From Erpobdella octoculata (taxonomy: Eukaryota; Annelida; Clitellata; Hirudinida; Erpobdellidae), in NCBI GenBank assembly GCA_963978895.1, contig OZ022241.1:7692653-7756652 (forward strand): DNA of 64,000 nt, given 5' to 3'. A program made the translations under genes and the position numbers. Of the stretch, positions 30,312-43,814 are shown in pieces. The stretch's first letter is position 1. Each line of letters starts with the position of its first letter. The notes below the pieces were generated by a model. The model made no database searches and was not told the DNA's origin. It saw nothing but the letters and a program-made list of their open reading frames with translations.

Positions 30312-30780
30312 CCAGAAAACGTTGTTTTGCCATATAAATTGTTTTGGTTTTTTTATTTAAAGTTTAATTTTCAAAATTATGACAATTAAAAAAAAATCAA
30401 TATCAGTCAAAAAGAGCAATCGAGTGTACAATGCCGATTGCTCTCCCGGGGTTTGGAGGTTTTTTTTATTGTTTTTCTCTCTCGCTTACGTTTCCTTCCC
30501 CGCTTGCTCTCCCGTTCCCGCTTGTTTTCACGTTCCCGCTTGTTTTCACGTTCCCGCTTGCTCTTTGCTCTCCGGTTCCCGCTTGCTCTCCCGTTCCCAC
30601 TTGTTTTCACGTTCTCGCTTGCTCTCCCGGTCTCGCTTGCTCTTCCGGTCCCAGTCGCTCACCCGGTTTTGGTCGCTTTCCCGCTCACGATTGCTCTCCC
30701 GCTCCTCCTGGTCGCGCTCCCGCGCTGGTCGCTTTCCCGCTCCCAGTCTTTCTCCCGTGATATTAATTTAATAAAGCGAT
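30312..30780 (-). mobile_element. Helitron-like element, family A, truncated
   Basis: Shares with 36198-36408 the sequence caaacg...gttttggttttttta...gagcaatcgagtgtacaatg, then the CpG pyrimidine minisatellite. The CTAG end is missing where it meets the element ending at 30311. Confidence 0.55.
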
Positions 30781-30853
30781 AGGTAAAATTTAAAAATTTT
30801 TTTTAAAAAGTTTTCTTTAGGCTCAATAACTAAAAGATACTATTATAAAACAA

Positions 30854-32035
30854 CTAGCGGAGTACCCGGCGTTGCCCGGGGTTTTTCTAATGCTAGTCTC
30901 TCTCGCTCCCGTTTCCTTCCATGCTAGCTCTCCCGTTCCCGGTCGCATATTTCTAAATGGTAGTATGCGGTAATACAGAGAGGTCGACTAGCAGCCTAAG
31001 AGGGGCGTAGTTTAAGGCTAGACGTAAATCGCACTCAATTCTACATTTTCAATGTTATGTTGTTGGTATTAATAAATATATTAATATAAGTGTCGCAAAT
31101 AATATGAATTGTTGATTTAGTTAGTTCAAAGTTAGTTTGAGTAAATTAGAATAAAACTTTATAATTCGTAAAATGCCTTGACTTCACATTCATGTTATTA
31201 TTACTATTAACATTATTACCCACTAATAAAACTCTTTTTTTAAAGCCCTTTTCATCCATTTGAAGTGACGAGAATTGTAATCAAAAAATTATTAGTTAAA
31301 ACATTGATAAATAATAAAACAATCAGGATTAACTAGTTATTTCCAGCTATATAAAGCCATCTTCAGAATCCTATGTTAAAACAATAAATTAAATATTATA
31401 AAAGTTGAAATAGTTGAGTTAAAAATTAGAAATAATTATAAGTTTTGTTTAGACAGAGACATTGAATAGGAGCTAAGCTGATTCGACTTTCACTTAAATT
31501 AATACGGCTATTGACGGATGAAACACATTTAAATTTAGGTTGAAACCACATAAAGAAAAAGCGACCATATTATATATGTAGCTGATTTAATATAGCTGGT
31601 TTGATATATTTTATATATAATAACATATATAAAACCAGCTCGTCTCTCTGTTCTATAGCTTTTAGTGCTACATTGAGAATAGCAATCATAAATATCTAAA
31701 GCAGAACCTTGAGCCACGCCCCTCTTAGGCTGCTAGTCGATCTCTCTGTATTGCCGCATACTACCATTTAGAAATATGCTTCCCGGTCGCTTTCTCGTTC
31801 CCGGTCACTTTCTCGCTCCCAGTCGCTTTCTCGCTCCCGGTAGCTTTCCCGCTCACGGTCACTTTCTCTTTCCCGCTTGCTCTTTTGATCTCGGTCACTT
31901 TGCCCCTTTCGCTTGCTTTCCCGTTCCAGGTCGCTTTCCCTTTCCCGCTCGCTCTTTCGCTCTCAGTTGCTTTTCCGTTCCCGTTTCAGCTCATTTATGT
32001 ATATGTATGTGTATATGTGTATATACCATATATAT
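30854..32035 (-). mobile_element. Helitron-like element, family A, split by a MITE
   Basis: Starts actagcggagtacccggcgt (hairpin CCCGG-CGTTGC-CCGGG) and resumes at 31777 after an 825-bp TIR element, continuing through the minisatellite (ttcccggtcgcttt) to ctcatttatgtatatgta and a TATATATA end. Confidence 0.65.
30950..31774. mobile_element. 825-bp MITE with ~58-bp terminal inverted repeats
   Basis: Terminal repeats tttctaaatggtagtatgcg (30950-31010) and its inverse (31714-31774) match over about 58 bases with only about two mismatches. It is flanked by TA on both sides (30948-30949 and 31775-31776), as expected for Tc1/mariner-mobilised MITEs. No transposase inside. Confidence 0.8.
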
Positions 32036-32038
32036 ATA

Positions 32039-33262
<1,224 letters not shown>

Positions 33263-33554
33263 CAGGGCCGTAACCAGGAATTTAGAAGTGGGGGGCCGAA
33301 GAACTTTTGGAGGGGGCACTGTATAAATTTTCTAATCACATAAATTACACATTCCAGTGATTTAACCCCCAAAATGTGCTTTACGCAAAAAACAGGTTTA
33401 GCGATTGAAATTTGAATCTTATCTACCATATTTAATTGAATTTGAAAATATTCTGAATCAACATGTAAAAAAACATATTACGTGGATCATAATGTCAGAG
33501 AACAATACGGCGCGATTTTTGGGCAAACCTTTCTATGAAAGTGTTCAAATCTAC

Positions 33555-33626
33555 TTTTCATTATTGCAGTCACATGATCATGTTTCTTCAGTCTACCAAA
33601 AAGACAAGCAGCTGCATTCTCAAAAG
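33555..33626 (-). repeat. Inverted copy of an internal LINE segment
   Basis: The minus strand here is about 90% identical to 34094-34168 (atgcagctgct, ctgaagaaacatgatcatgt, gactgcaataat), encoding ENAAACLFGRLKKHDHVTAI against QNAAARLFGGLKKHDHVTAI. The two copies are head-to-head, with about 470 bases between. Confidence 0.8.
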
Positions 33627-33699
33627 CAAGTAGAACCAGTTTAAATTTACGCTCAAGGCCCATTTTGTTCACTGCTCTGTTGATGATGCGGAGAATGTT

Positions 33700-34650
33700 C
33701 ACCTTCGCTTATTGCCCTGCATAGAGAACATTGAACAGTGGATGGCTTCTAATCGTCTAAAACTGAATGGCGATAAGACTGAATTAATCTGGATAGGTGC
33801 AAGATCAAAGTTGCGACAGAGTAAAGCAAAAGCTTTGTTGGTTGCTGAGGCTTTGGTCGCCCCCACAGAAGTTGTTCGAAACCTAGGTGTTTATGTCGAT
33901 TCTGAGCTTTCCACGAAAGATCATATATCTAAGCTGTCAAAAACATGTTTTTTCCAACTACGACAACTTAGAACCATACGAAAGTCTCTGTCAAGTGAAG
34001 CAACACGTCTCCTGCTGCATTCGTTTGTTGTCAGTAGACTTGACTACTGCAACTCTCTATTTACAGGCTTACCTCTTAGTGCTGTTGGAAAGATTCAACG
34101 TATTCAAAATGCAGCTGCTCGTCTTTTTGGCGGACTGAAGAAACATGATCATGTGACTGCAATAATAAAAACTGAACTCCGGTGGCTGAGCGAATTACTT
34201 TCAAAATTGGGACTTTAGTCTACAAGGCGCTCCATGGCGTAGCCCCCTCATATTTGCAAGAGCTGTGTGTTACTGTGTCTGATAACAACTCTTACTTATC
34301 TCGTCACAGATCAGCTAGTCGTGGTGATCTAGTTGTTCCCATTACTCGAACAAAAACTTACGGCAGTCGAGCCTTCAGTATAGCAGGACCGGCAACATGG
34401 AACAGCCAGCATCCGAGAAGCCACTACATTGAGTTTATTCAAAGCCGAGCTAAAGACATTTCTGTTTGCGAAATCCTATCCAAATTGATTATCGGAGAGA
34501 AATTTTTTCATTTTTCCTGACATGCCGATTTTTGTGTTTTATATTATTTTTTTGCTTTATTTTTATTGTTATGTTTTGTTGTTTTTATTGTAAAAGGAGC
34601 CCTGAGGTGTTACACAAAAGGGCGCTTGAAATCCAAATAAAATAAACATT
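33700..34650 (+). pseudogene. CR1/L2-type LINE reverse transcriptase, C-terminal fragment
   Basis: The frame 33712-34218 encodes the region after the catalytic motif (EQWMASNRLKLNGDKTELIW, LGVYVDSELS, FFQLRQLRTIRKSLSSEA, SRLDYCNSLFTGL, IQNAAARLFGGLKKHDH). A frameshift near 34190 moves to ERITFKIGTLVYKALHGVAP and continues to 34520. A 3' end with aataaaataaa lies near 34640. It was inserted in the hAT element. Confidence 0.8.
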
Positions 34651-36036
34651 GGTTGGCGATAAGGCCGCAGAATCCGCGTGAGAGTGGAGAAACTGCTCTC
34701 GCACGTAGCAGTCGACACACCGATAGTGATTGCTTAGGCATACAGCTGATACACATTTGGAAATGCATCGCCGTACTGCAGCATTGCACATGTTGCACCT
34801 TCCTACGACGAATTTGGCTGGAATTTGTTACAGCACAGTTGCATTGCACTAGGCAATTTGCTAGGGAGGGCAACCTGGTCGAGGCAAAGGAGCTGGCTGA
34901 GTAGTTCCAAACATTTCTCAACAAGAATGTTCTGAGATGATGGAACGAAAGATTCTACAGCTTGAAACAAAGCCAAGTTGGACTTCCCAAATTGGTGGTT
35001 CATTTCAAAATGGTGTTGTAGAGCTCATGAGCTCACGTGAAGTAACTTTAGAACCAATAACATGGTAATGACCCAAAGTAGAGGTGACCACAGAGCCGGT
35101 CAGCCAGGTGCTCTGAACTCGTTTGCACTTTACTGACACTACATGGTCATCCCCATTTGATGAAAAACCAGCAGCATCTGCCATTTGATCAAAAACCTCT
35201 GCAGACCACAAGGCAAGAAGGCTCTCTTTAGCTGTGGAGATCAGTTCCATAGCAAGAGACACATTGCACAAGCGACCTTGCAACAAAGCACTGACCGTCG
35301 ACAGCAAGCTCAGTATTTTGACAACGGCATTTGAAAAAATCTTTCTTTTAAACTTTGTTGAGCAGCCAAGCTGCTTCAACCAGCACATCAACCGGAGCTT
35401 TTTCTAAGTTGGCAACAATTTCGAGGATCTGCAAAATTTCCTCTCTGTTGTTTTTGACAACCATTGCAGATTTATAAGGACCAGTCCATCTTTGAGCAAG
35501 TAACCGCTTTATTGTGTCACCTACATACAATTGCTCATATAAGTTAAAAAAGTTGTTTATCTTTATCTCTGATTCCATAGCGTGCGCAACCAAATGATGG
35601 AGTTGGCGATGCAGTGCACGTACGGAATTCGGCAGCCCAGAGTGTCTTGCGATATTTTCTGAACACCTCTCTTTCCGCCGTTCATTACACTGGCGTCGTC
35701 ATAACATTGACTCAAAATTCGAACGGGGTCCAGCTGCTGAGCCTGAAGCTCTGTAAGCAGTGAACATGTCAGGCTTTTAGAATCTAACTCACTAGCCTTG
35801 ATCATTGAGATCATGTGCTCCATTGCCTTTCCACAACGCACATAGCGAATGACAATCGACATATCCTCAACATTGCACTGATCTTGACTTTCGTGGCACT
35901 TGATCGAATACCAGTTAATTTCAAAATCTTTGCATTCTTCGACAATCAAAACTTGTGCCATCAATTCGATTACCTTGTTTTGGATAAGAGACGACATGTA
36001 CTTGGCATTTTGAGGCATGTTTTTTAAATCATTCAC
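34640..36036 (-). pseudogene. hAT (ZMYM1/DUF4371-like) transposase, disabled
   Basis: Three consecutive minus-strand frames with shifts between them: 36036-35563 (PVRILSQCYDDASVMNGGKR, then a degenerate IPYVHCIAN), 35593-35348 (YVGDTIKRLLAQRWTGPYKS and a heptad-rich tail) and 35391-35005, then 35003-34803 and a degraded C-terminal hAT dimerisation region near 34680. The order CYDGAS-like, IPYVHC, LKRLL.QRWTG is typical of ZMYM1-like hAT transposases with an RNase H fold. The N-terminal zinc finger and DNA-binding part were not found. Confidence 0.75.
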
Positions 36037-36197
36037 AATTTATCATCCTTCGCCTACATTTGTTTAGTTGAACTAGACAGCAATACAAAAAACTGGGGGG
36101 CGTGATTGAGCTGGTGGGGCCCGACCAAAACTGGGGGGGGGGCCCGATAGCTGGTTATGGCCCTGCCCAAACACCGTCACGAGCTTTATATATATAT

Positions 36198-36408
36198 ACT
36201 AGCTGACCCAGCAAACGTTTTTTTGACTTTTAAAATATTTTGGTTTTTTACTAAGAGTTTAATGTACAAAATAAAGACAATTTAAAAAATCTATCTCGAA
36301 AAGCAATCGAGCGTACAATGCCCGGGGTTTTTGAAAGTTTTTCTATCTTTCTTCTCTCTTGTTCCCGTTTCCTTCCACGCTTGCTCTACCGTTCCATATA
36401 TATAGATT
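36198..36408 (-). mobile_element. Helitron-like element, family A subtype, short
   Basis: Starts actagctgacccagcaaacg on the + strand and ends ccatatatatagatta. It has a 3' end of the GGGTCAGCTAGT type common in invertebrate Helentrons, and shares gcaatcgagcgtacaatg with the copy at 30312. Confidence 0.6.
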
Positions 36409-36852
36409 AGGTATATCGGCAAGCCTGTAGTTTAAGATGGCTTTTAGCTAGACAGCCTAGGAAAAAACTCCGAACACGATTTAGAGTCTCTTTGGCCCAT
36501 GAAAATTCATTATTCATATTAATCGGCAATAACTTTACCGATATAAACCGATAAAGAAATGGGAAAATTTTAAATTTAATACAGCATTTGGCAATAATAA
36601 TAATAATTAAAATATGGGCTGATTTTGAAATTTTTTAATATGTATATCTGTAAAAAAGTGAAAAAATGTCTAAAATCTTTAGAAAATATGCACATCTACT
36701 TAAAAAAATTAAAGCAAAGTATAGGAATGTTCAAAATATTTGAATAAGTGTGATCAGAAATTAATTCAGCATTTCCTTCTAAATTTGTGTTGCTTTTTTC
36801 TCTAGGTTTTTTGTTGATCTGAAAGATCTCTGATTTTTTAGTTTTATTATTT
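36409..36852. mobile_element. Probable family E element
   Basis: Starts ggtatatcggcaagcctgta directly at the Helitron tip and carries gaaaattcattattcatatt, the reverse of the motif shared with 32475 and 51590. The right end is not defined. Confidence 0.4.
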
Positions 36853-36856
36853 GACT

Positions 36857-37290
36857 AGCGGGGTGCCCGGCGTTGTCCGAGGTTATTAGAAGTTTTTCTA
36901 ATGTTTGTCTCTTTCGCTCAAGTTTCCTCCCCCGGTTGCTTTCCCGGTCGATTTCCCGTTCCCGTTTTCCCTCCCTTTCCCGGTCGCTTTTCCGTTCCCA
37001 ATCGCTTCCCCGTTCCCGGACGCTTTTCCCGTTCCCGCTCACACTTGCTCTCCCGTTTCCTCTCACGCTTGCTCTCCCGTTCCCGCTCACGCTTGCTCTC
37101 CCGTTCCCGCTCACGCTTGCTCTCCCGTTCCCGTTCACGCTTCCTCTCCTGTTCCCGTTCTCGCTCATTTTTTCTTTTTCATTTTTTCCTAATTTCTTTT
37201 AGCCCTTCAAAATGTAAAACAGATTATCTAAAACTGGCTAAAACTTGCTTGAAGCCTTCAAACGTTGTTACGTAAACTAAATATGAATTC
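36857..37290 (-). mobile_element. Helitron-like element, family A
   Basis: Starts actagcggggtgcccggcgt on the + strand, followed by a pyrimidine/CpG minisatellite with an 18- to 24-bp unit around gctcacgcttgctctcccgt. The 5' TATATATA end is lost at the junction with the family B element at 37292. Confidence 0.55.
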
Positions 37291-37291
37291 T

Positions 37292-38390
37292 ACTAGCAGT
37301 GCCCAATTAGAGAATTTGAACCGTGCATCCATAGGTGTCGGTTCCGCCCGTCGACAACTTGGCCCAGCCCGCTTCAAAATCAAAATTCCTGGCCCGGCAC
37401 GGCCCGTCTAATTTGGGCCCGGCCCGTTTTCACAGGCCTAGAAATTCTATATGATGAAAAACTTCGGCCCATCCCACCTTGACTTCAGGTTTGGCCCGGC
37501 CCGTCTGAAGACCCTAAAATCACTAAAATGTCTATATGCTTAGTGAAAAACCTTGGCCCGTACCACCTTGATTTAAGGTTTAGCCTGGCCCGTAAAAAGA
37601 CCCTAAAATAACGGCCTGGCCCGACCGGTCATAAACTGGACTCAGCTACTTTTAACCGGCACAAAACCTCAAATTACTAAGTTTTACATCTGTAATGCTT
37701 GCAGTTGTTGAGTAGCAGGTACTTTAAAAACCAAATAACCCTATTTTCCACCCCACATTTGAAGTCCTGGAAACCAAATTTTCAAAAAATGGTGAAACAC
37801 GTATATCATTATTTTTAGAATAGAAACTAAATACTAATTTTTACATTTGTGGTATTTACAGTTTTTGAGTAGCAGTTACATTAAAAAACAAATAACCCTA
37901 TTCTCCACCCCACATTTGAAGTGCTGGAAACCAAATTTTCAAAAAATGCTAAAACACGTATTTCATTATTTTTTGGAGTAGAAACTAAATACTAATTTTT
38001 ATTTCTGTAGCATTCACAGTTTTTGAGTAGCAGCTACTTTAAAAACCAAATAACCCAATTTTCCAACCCACATTTGGGGTCCGGGAAACCGAATTTTCAA
38101 AAAATGGTAAAACACGTATCGTTTTATTTTTCAAGAAGAATCCATATACCAAATTTCAAAATCTCCTCATTTTTGGTTTTCGAGATATACATTGTTTTAG
38201 AAAAAAGTTTGTTTTCAGGTTTCTTCCCATCAGGAGCAAAATTTTCAAAAATCCTCACTTAGTGGATGCTTACGCACTAAAAGTAATATAAGTTCCAAAT
38301 TTCACGTTCCTAGGATGAGGCGTTTGAGCTCGGCGTTGATTATCAGTCAGTCAGTCAGTCAGTCAGGACATGTTCTTTTATATATATAGA
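37292..38390 (-). mobile_element. Helitron-like element, family B (copy 2)
   Basis: Family B in reverse orientation: actagcagtgccc at 37292 and gacatgttcttttatatata then taga at 38390. About 21 bases of the hairpin region (gtagcggcttcgctcgcatg) are deleted. It abuts a family A element at 38390/38391. Confidence 0.7.
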
Positions 38391-39455
38391 CTAGCTGGGT
38401 TACCCGGCGTTGCCCGGGGAATTTAAAGGTTTTTTTATCGTTTTTCCCGCTGGCTCCCGTTTCCTTAACCGCTCGTTTGCCCGGGCATCTTTGCATCTAT
38501 TGAAACATTTATGCAGATACTTTTGATTTTTAATTAAAAGAAATACAACAAACACATACAGTCATTTTATTGCAAAGCTTTCTGATACACAATGTTTTTT
38601 GTTTTTCCATAAGGTGCATTAATAGTTATACTATTATACTTAAAATACATTAATAGTTATATTGATATACTCACTCACAATAAATTTTTCAATTTTCTTG
38701 TCTGTAAGCACAAAATAATATCTGTTAGACTAAAAGTAGCACAAAATAATATCTGTTAGAGGTTAGAGTGGTTAGATTGGTTAGAGTGGTTAGACTGGTA
38801 GAGCGATAATGATAGCCTGACACACAACGACCGAAACAATTTACAATTTAATATATACACAACAATAATTAACAATTAAATAATATAAAAATAGTAGCCT
38901 AAGTAAATAATATAAGAATAGTAGCCTAAGTTTTTAAATTACTTTGATTTCGAGAAACCGAGACGATAAACAGCGAATGTAAACAAAACATAGCTCTGAT
39001 ACAATAGCGAAAATATTTAAAAAAATTAATTTTCTAAAACATTCAAAAACATTTGAACGATATACAGTAATTAAAAAAATAATAGTATAGTATATAGTAT
39101 ATTATATATTACTTTTGATATATTGATATAATTTATATAAGTAAAATAATACTCACTTTTGATTTTGAGAAATCGCGACAACCAACAACGACGGAACAGA
39201 AGTCGAAAGCAACCCTAAGCTCGTTAAGCCGCGATATAATTGCATAGATAAAATATTTCTAAAAATTAATTTTCTAAAATTGCATAGATAAAATATTTCT
39301 AAAAATTAATTTTCTAAAAACATTCAAAACAATTTTTTTAAATAAATGAGATTATTTGTTAGATGGTAAATGTTTATTATGTAAAATTTCGTGCAAATCC
39401 CTTCATTGGTTTTGGCGTTATTAATGAACATACGTTGCCTTTTATATATATAGAT
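38391..39455 (-). mobile_element. Helitron-like element, family A subtype, long
   Basis: Starts ctagctgggttacccggcgt and ends gccttttatatatatagatt, with gtgcaaatcccttcattgg near the 5' end. The interior is A+T-rich and includes a tandem duplication of tgcatagataaaatatttct (39240-39320). Confidence 0.5.
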
Positions 39456-40213
39456 TACGCATTTACCAATTACCGCAACTATTAAAAATAAAAAACCAAG
39501 ATTTACAAACGTAAATAACGTATTCGGTTGAATTTCAGTTGTAAATATATATTTATATGAAATAATAATTAAATAAAAAAAAAATTTTCTAAATTTTTTG
39601 TTAACCTTTAATTCATATAATGAAAAAAAAACTCGTCACCCAACAACCGTCACTATTCGGCTTAATAAATAACCAAGATTCAATAAATAGCGTATTCGGT
39701 TGAATATTAATTGTAATTATTATTAACTAGCAGTGCCCGTAGCGGCTTCGCTCGCATGAAATTAGAGAATTTGAACCGTGCATACATAGTAGAGTACTGC
39801 ACGGATCAATTTTTTAGGTCTCGGCTTGGCCCGTCGACAACTTGGCCCAGCCCGTTTCAAAAACCGAAATTCCTGGCCCGGCACGGCCCGCCTAATATGG
39901 GCCCGGCCCGTCTAATATGCAATGATGGGTTTTAACTACTTTAAAAGTAGTTAACTACTATATTTAGCTACTCATAAAAAAAGTAGTTAGTAACTATTTC
40001 GTAACTACTTTTAACAGCAGTAGTTATTAACTACCTCTTAACTACTGCCTAGTAGTTAACTACTAGTTAACTACTAGTTAACTACTAGTTAACTACTTTT
40101 TAACATTAACCAAAAAAAACCTTTAACATTTGCAATTAAATAAATACAAGTTAAATAAACCTGGTTTCTCAAGCTCTTGGTTCATTTCATTTATGTATGC
40201 CAACAAATTTTCT

Positions 40214-40689
40214 TTAATCAAATATTTTTTCCTCATAGTTCAAAAAATTCAATTTAAATTGGGAAATTATTGCTGTTGCTAGAAGATATTCTTCATTTTC
40301 CAAAACAGGACCAAATCGTTTTTCTATACCTTGAGATAACTTTTCACTTTGAAAGATATCCATTGTGGTGACTATTGGTTTTATAATTTGAATAAACGAT
40401 TTCAAAAAAGCAAACTCAATCTCTCAATCAATGCAGCTTGCTCTAACTTCTTCTGACAATCACAAACATTATTGAAAACTAGATTAACAATCCTTTCAAC
40501 GAAATAGAATTTTGAGCGCCGCCGTGTAACATTTGGCTTTATAAATGTTGAACCACTAATGTCTTGTACAACCTCAGCATCTTTTAAATTGCGATGAATG
40601 GAGTTTGGTACAACATTTGCCATTGATCTATCATAAAGTTGTTTGTATTTCAAATTATCCCTTACTTTCAATGCACCAACAGTTGCCAC
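40214..40689 (-). pseudogene. hAT transposase fragment
   Basis: Two minus-strand frames. The frame 40689-40402 encodes ALKVRDNLKYKQLYD and RRSKFYFVERIVNLVFNN. The frame 40405-40214 encodes KSFIQIIKPIVTTMDIFQSE, LSQGIEKRFGPVLENEEYLL and ATAIISQFKLNFL, the central region of hAT transposases of this type. A frameshift separates them; the N- and C-terminal parts are missing. Confidence 0.7.
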
Positions 40690-40703
40690 AAATTTAAAGT
40701 TTG

Positions 40704-41313
40704 ACTAGAAATAGCCTGTCAAAAATGACCATTTTTGTGGTTTTTATCGAACTATCAGATAATAAATAAAGAACGTTTTCTTCTCTATCATTGTTAAATG
40801 TGGATGCTTTACCTGCTCAGCAATATCAAAAAATGTTCTATGATTTGGATCAAACCTGGTTGAATCAAATTAAAATAACTTATTTTTATGCGTACCTCTC
40901 AACATCTAGCGATGTTTTATTTTAAACTTTAAATCCAGCATTATGTTTGATGCCATCAGATAAAACTCTTGCATAATAAGCTTAGGAAAAACGTTTTGGA
41001 TTTTTAGTACTGACAGTGTACAATTGTGTAAAAACTTTTATTACACGCATAAAAGCTCAGGAAAAACGTTTTGGATATTTGGGACTGATAGTGTACAATT
41101 GCATAATAACTTTGATTACACGCCTGCGTGCACTAATTTGACTGACTACTGACAACCCCAGCCTCCGCGTTATGCAAAATTGCTAACATACATACATACA
41201 AACCATGGATATCTTGATAAAACATCGTACCGTTTAGGCCTATTTTATTAGGTTGTGAATCTAGAAGTTATATCAAGATATCCATGTTACAGACATAGGT
41301 AATTATGTATGTA
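40704..41313 (-). mobile_element. Helitron-like family C copy inside the hAT
   Basis: Starts actagaaatagcctgtcaaa (family C end with mutations) and ends tatgtatgtagatta. Contains a perfect 16-base inverted repeat catggatatcttgata (41204-41219 and 41271-41286). It interrupts the hAT transposase. Confidence 0.5.
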
Positions 41314-42758
41314 GATTACCACAGTGCTTATCAATATTATCTTGCTCACTTTCTATAAAATCTAATATACTTTCACCACTAGATCTTCATTATTTACATA
41401 CATGAAGTGGCTCATCCACTTCAGTTTCTTCATCTATAGAGTTTTTTCCAGCCACCAAAAAAGTAAAGTAGTTAAAAAATAGTTAACTATTGTAGTTAAT
41501 AACTATTTTAAAAAGTAGTTAACTACTAGTTGTTAACTAGTTTAACAAAAAATAGTTATTAACTATTTCTTAACTACTGTAGAGTAGTTAATAACTAGTA
41601 GTTAACTATTTATCACTGCTAATATGGGCCCGGCCCGTTTTACAGGCCTAGAAGTTCTATATACTTGATGAAAAACTTCGGCCTGTCCCACCTTGACTTC
41701 AGGTTTAGCCCGGCCCGTCTGAACACCCTAAAATCACTAAAATGTCTATATACTTGGTTAAAAATCTCGGCCCGTCCAACCTTGATTTAAGGTTTGGGCA
41801 GGGCCGTATGAAGACCCTAAAATAACGGCTTGGCCCGTCCGTCCGGTGATAAACTGAACTCATCTACTTTTAACCGGCACAAAACCTCAAAATACTAATT
41901 TTCACATCTGTAGCACTTACAGTTTTTGAGTAGCAGTTATTTTAAAATCAAATAACCCTTTTTTCACTTCACATTTGAGGTTCTGGAAACCCAATTTTCA
42001 AAAAATGGTGAAACACGTATATCATTATTTTTAGAGTAGAAACTAAATACTAATTTTACTTTTGTAGCATTTACAGTTTTGAGTAGCAGTTACTTTAAAA
42101 ACCAAGTAACCCTATTTTCCACCCCATATTTGAAGTCCTGGAAACTAAATTTTCAAAAAATGGTAAAACACGTATATCATTATTTCTGGAGTAGAAACAA
42201 AATACTAATTTTTAATCCTGTAGCATCTACAGTTTTCGAACAGCAGTTACATTAAAAACCAAATAACCATTTTTCCACCCCACATTTGAGGTCCTGGAAA
42301 CCAAATTTTAAAAAAATGGTAAAACACGTATATCTTTATTTTTAGAATAGAAACTAAATACTAATTTTTACATTTGTGGTATTTACAGTTTTTGAGTAGC
42401 AGCTACTTTAAAAACCAAATGACCCAATTTTCCAAACCACATTTGAGGTCTGGGAAACCGAATTTTTAAAAAATGGTGAAACACGTATCTTTTAATTTTT
42501 CAAGAAGAATCCATATACCAAATTTCAAAATCTCCTCTTTTTTGGTTTTCGAGATATACATTGTTTTAGAAAAAGTTTGTTTTCCAGTTTCTTCCCCTCA
42601 GGAGCAAAATTTTCAAAAATCCTTTCTTAGTGGATGCTTACGCACTAAAAGTAATATAAGTTCCAAATTTCACGTTCCTAGGATAAGGCGTTTGAGCTCG
42701 GCGTTGATTAATAGTCAGTCAGTCAGTCAATCAGGACGTGTTCTTTTATATATATAGA

Positions 42759-43345
42759 CTAGCGGAGGTACCCGGCGTTTCCCGGGGTTTTTAAAGGTTT
42801 TTCTAATGCTTGTCTCTCTCGCTCCCGTTTCCTTCCCCGCTTGTTTTTCCGCTCCCGGTCGCTTTCCCGTTCCTGCTTGCTCTCCCGTTCTCGGTCGGTT
42901 TTTCCTCCCGGTCGCTTTCCCGTTCCCGGTCGGTTTTTTGCTCCAGGCCGTTTTTCCGCTCCCAGACGCTTTCCCGTTTTCAGTTTTTTTCCCGCTCCCG
43001 GTCGAGTTCCCGTTCCGGGTTGCTTTTCCGCTCCCAGTCACTTTTCCTCTCTCGGTCGCTTTTCCGCTCCCGTTGCTTTCCCGTTCCCGGTCGCTTTCTC
43101 GGCCACATTTCCTTTCCCGTTTGATCTTTTGCCTTCAGTTGGCTTTCCGTTTCCGCTCATGTATGTATGTATATATATATAGCCCCGCTCGCTCACCCGC
43201 TCCACTCCGCTCATTTTGAGACGGATTTCAAATTTTTTTCTTTATATTTGATTCCCCTTGACTCTCAAAGTTTTGTGAAAATTTAATTACGATCGGATGA
43301 ATGGTGTAGCAATGCATAAAGGACATACATGCATACATACATATT
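42759..43345 (-). mobile_element. Helitron-like element, family A
   Basis: Starts ctagcggaggtacccggcgt, has a long CpG pyrimidine minisatellite, then gatttcaaatttttttc, gatcggatgaatggtgtagc and aaaggacatacatgcataca. It abuts another family A copy at 43346. Confidence 0.7.
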
Positions 43346-43491
43346 GCCCGGAGTTTTTAGAGTTTTACCTAATGCGTTTCTTTTTCGCTCCCGTTTCCTT
43401 CCCGCTTGCGCTCCCGCTCCAGGTCGTTATCCGTTCCCTGTCGCTTTCCCGCTCATTTTTTCGCTATCAGTTCCCCCCCCTAGATCCGATT

Positions 43492-43725
43492 CTACATACA
43501 TACATACATACATACATACATACATACATACATACATACATACATACATACATACATACATACATACATACATACATACATACATACATACATACATACA
43601 TACATACATACATACATACATACATACATACATACATACATACATACATACATACATACATACATACATACATACATACATACATACATACATACATACA
43701 TACATACATACATACATACATACAT

Positions 43726-43814
<89 letters not shown>

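Larger units (their letters stand above)
33263..36165 (-). mobile_element. hAT transposon, ZMYM1-like, interrupted by a LINE
   Basis: Terminal repeats are CAGGGCCGTAACCAGG at the left and the inverse of CAGGGCCATAACCAG at the right. The minus strand carries broken hAT transposase frames (34640-36036). A LINE fragment sits at about 33555-34650. No matching target duplication was seen. Confidence 0.7.
39920..41618 (-). mobile_element. hAT transposon with 8-bp target duplication
   Basis: Flanked by ctaatatg at 39912-39919 and 41619-41626. Ends CAATGATGGGTTTTAACTAC and, inverted, CAGTGATAAATAGTTAACTA, followed by subterminal AGTAGTTAACTA repeats. Minus-strand transposase remnants are present, and a family C Helitron fragment lies inside. 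Confidence 0.85.
39726..42758 (-). mobile_element. Helitron-like element, family B (copy 3), with nested hAT
   Basis: Starts actagcagtgcccgtagcgg and ends ggacgtgttcttttatatat then aga. The hAT at 39920-41618 interrupts its GGCCCGG-rich end. Internal ~180-bp units as in other copies. It abuts a family A element at 42758/42759. Confidence 0.75.

Noticed and set aside
36873..37275. Arg/Ser- and Pro-rich frames of 95-124 residues
   Set aside because: Repeat-borne frames of the family A CpG minisatellite, present in all orientations.
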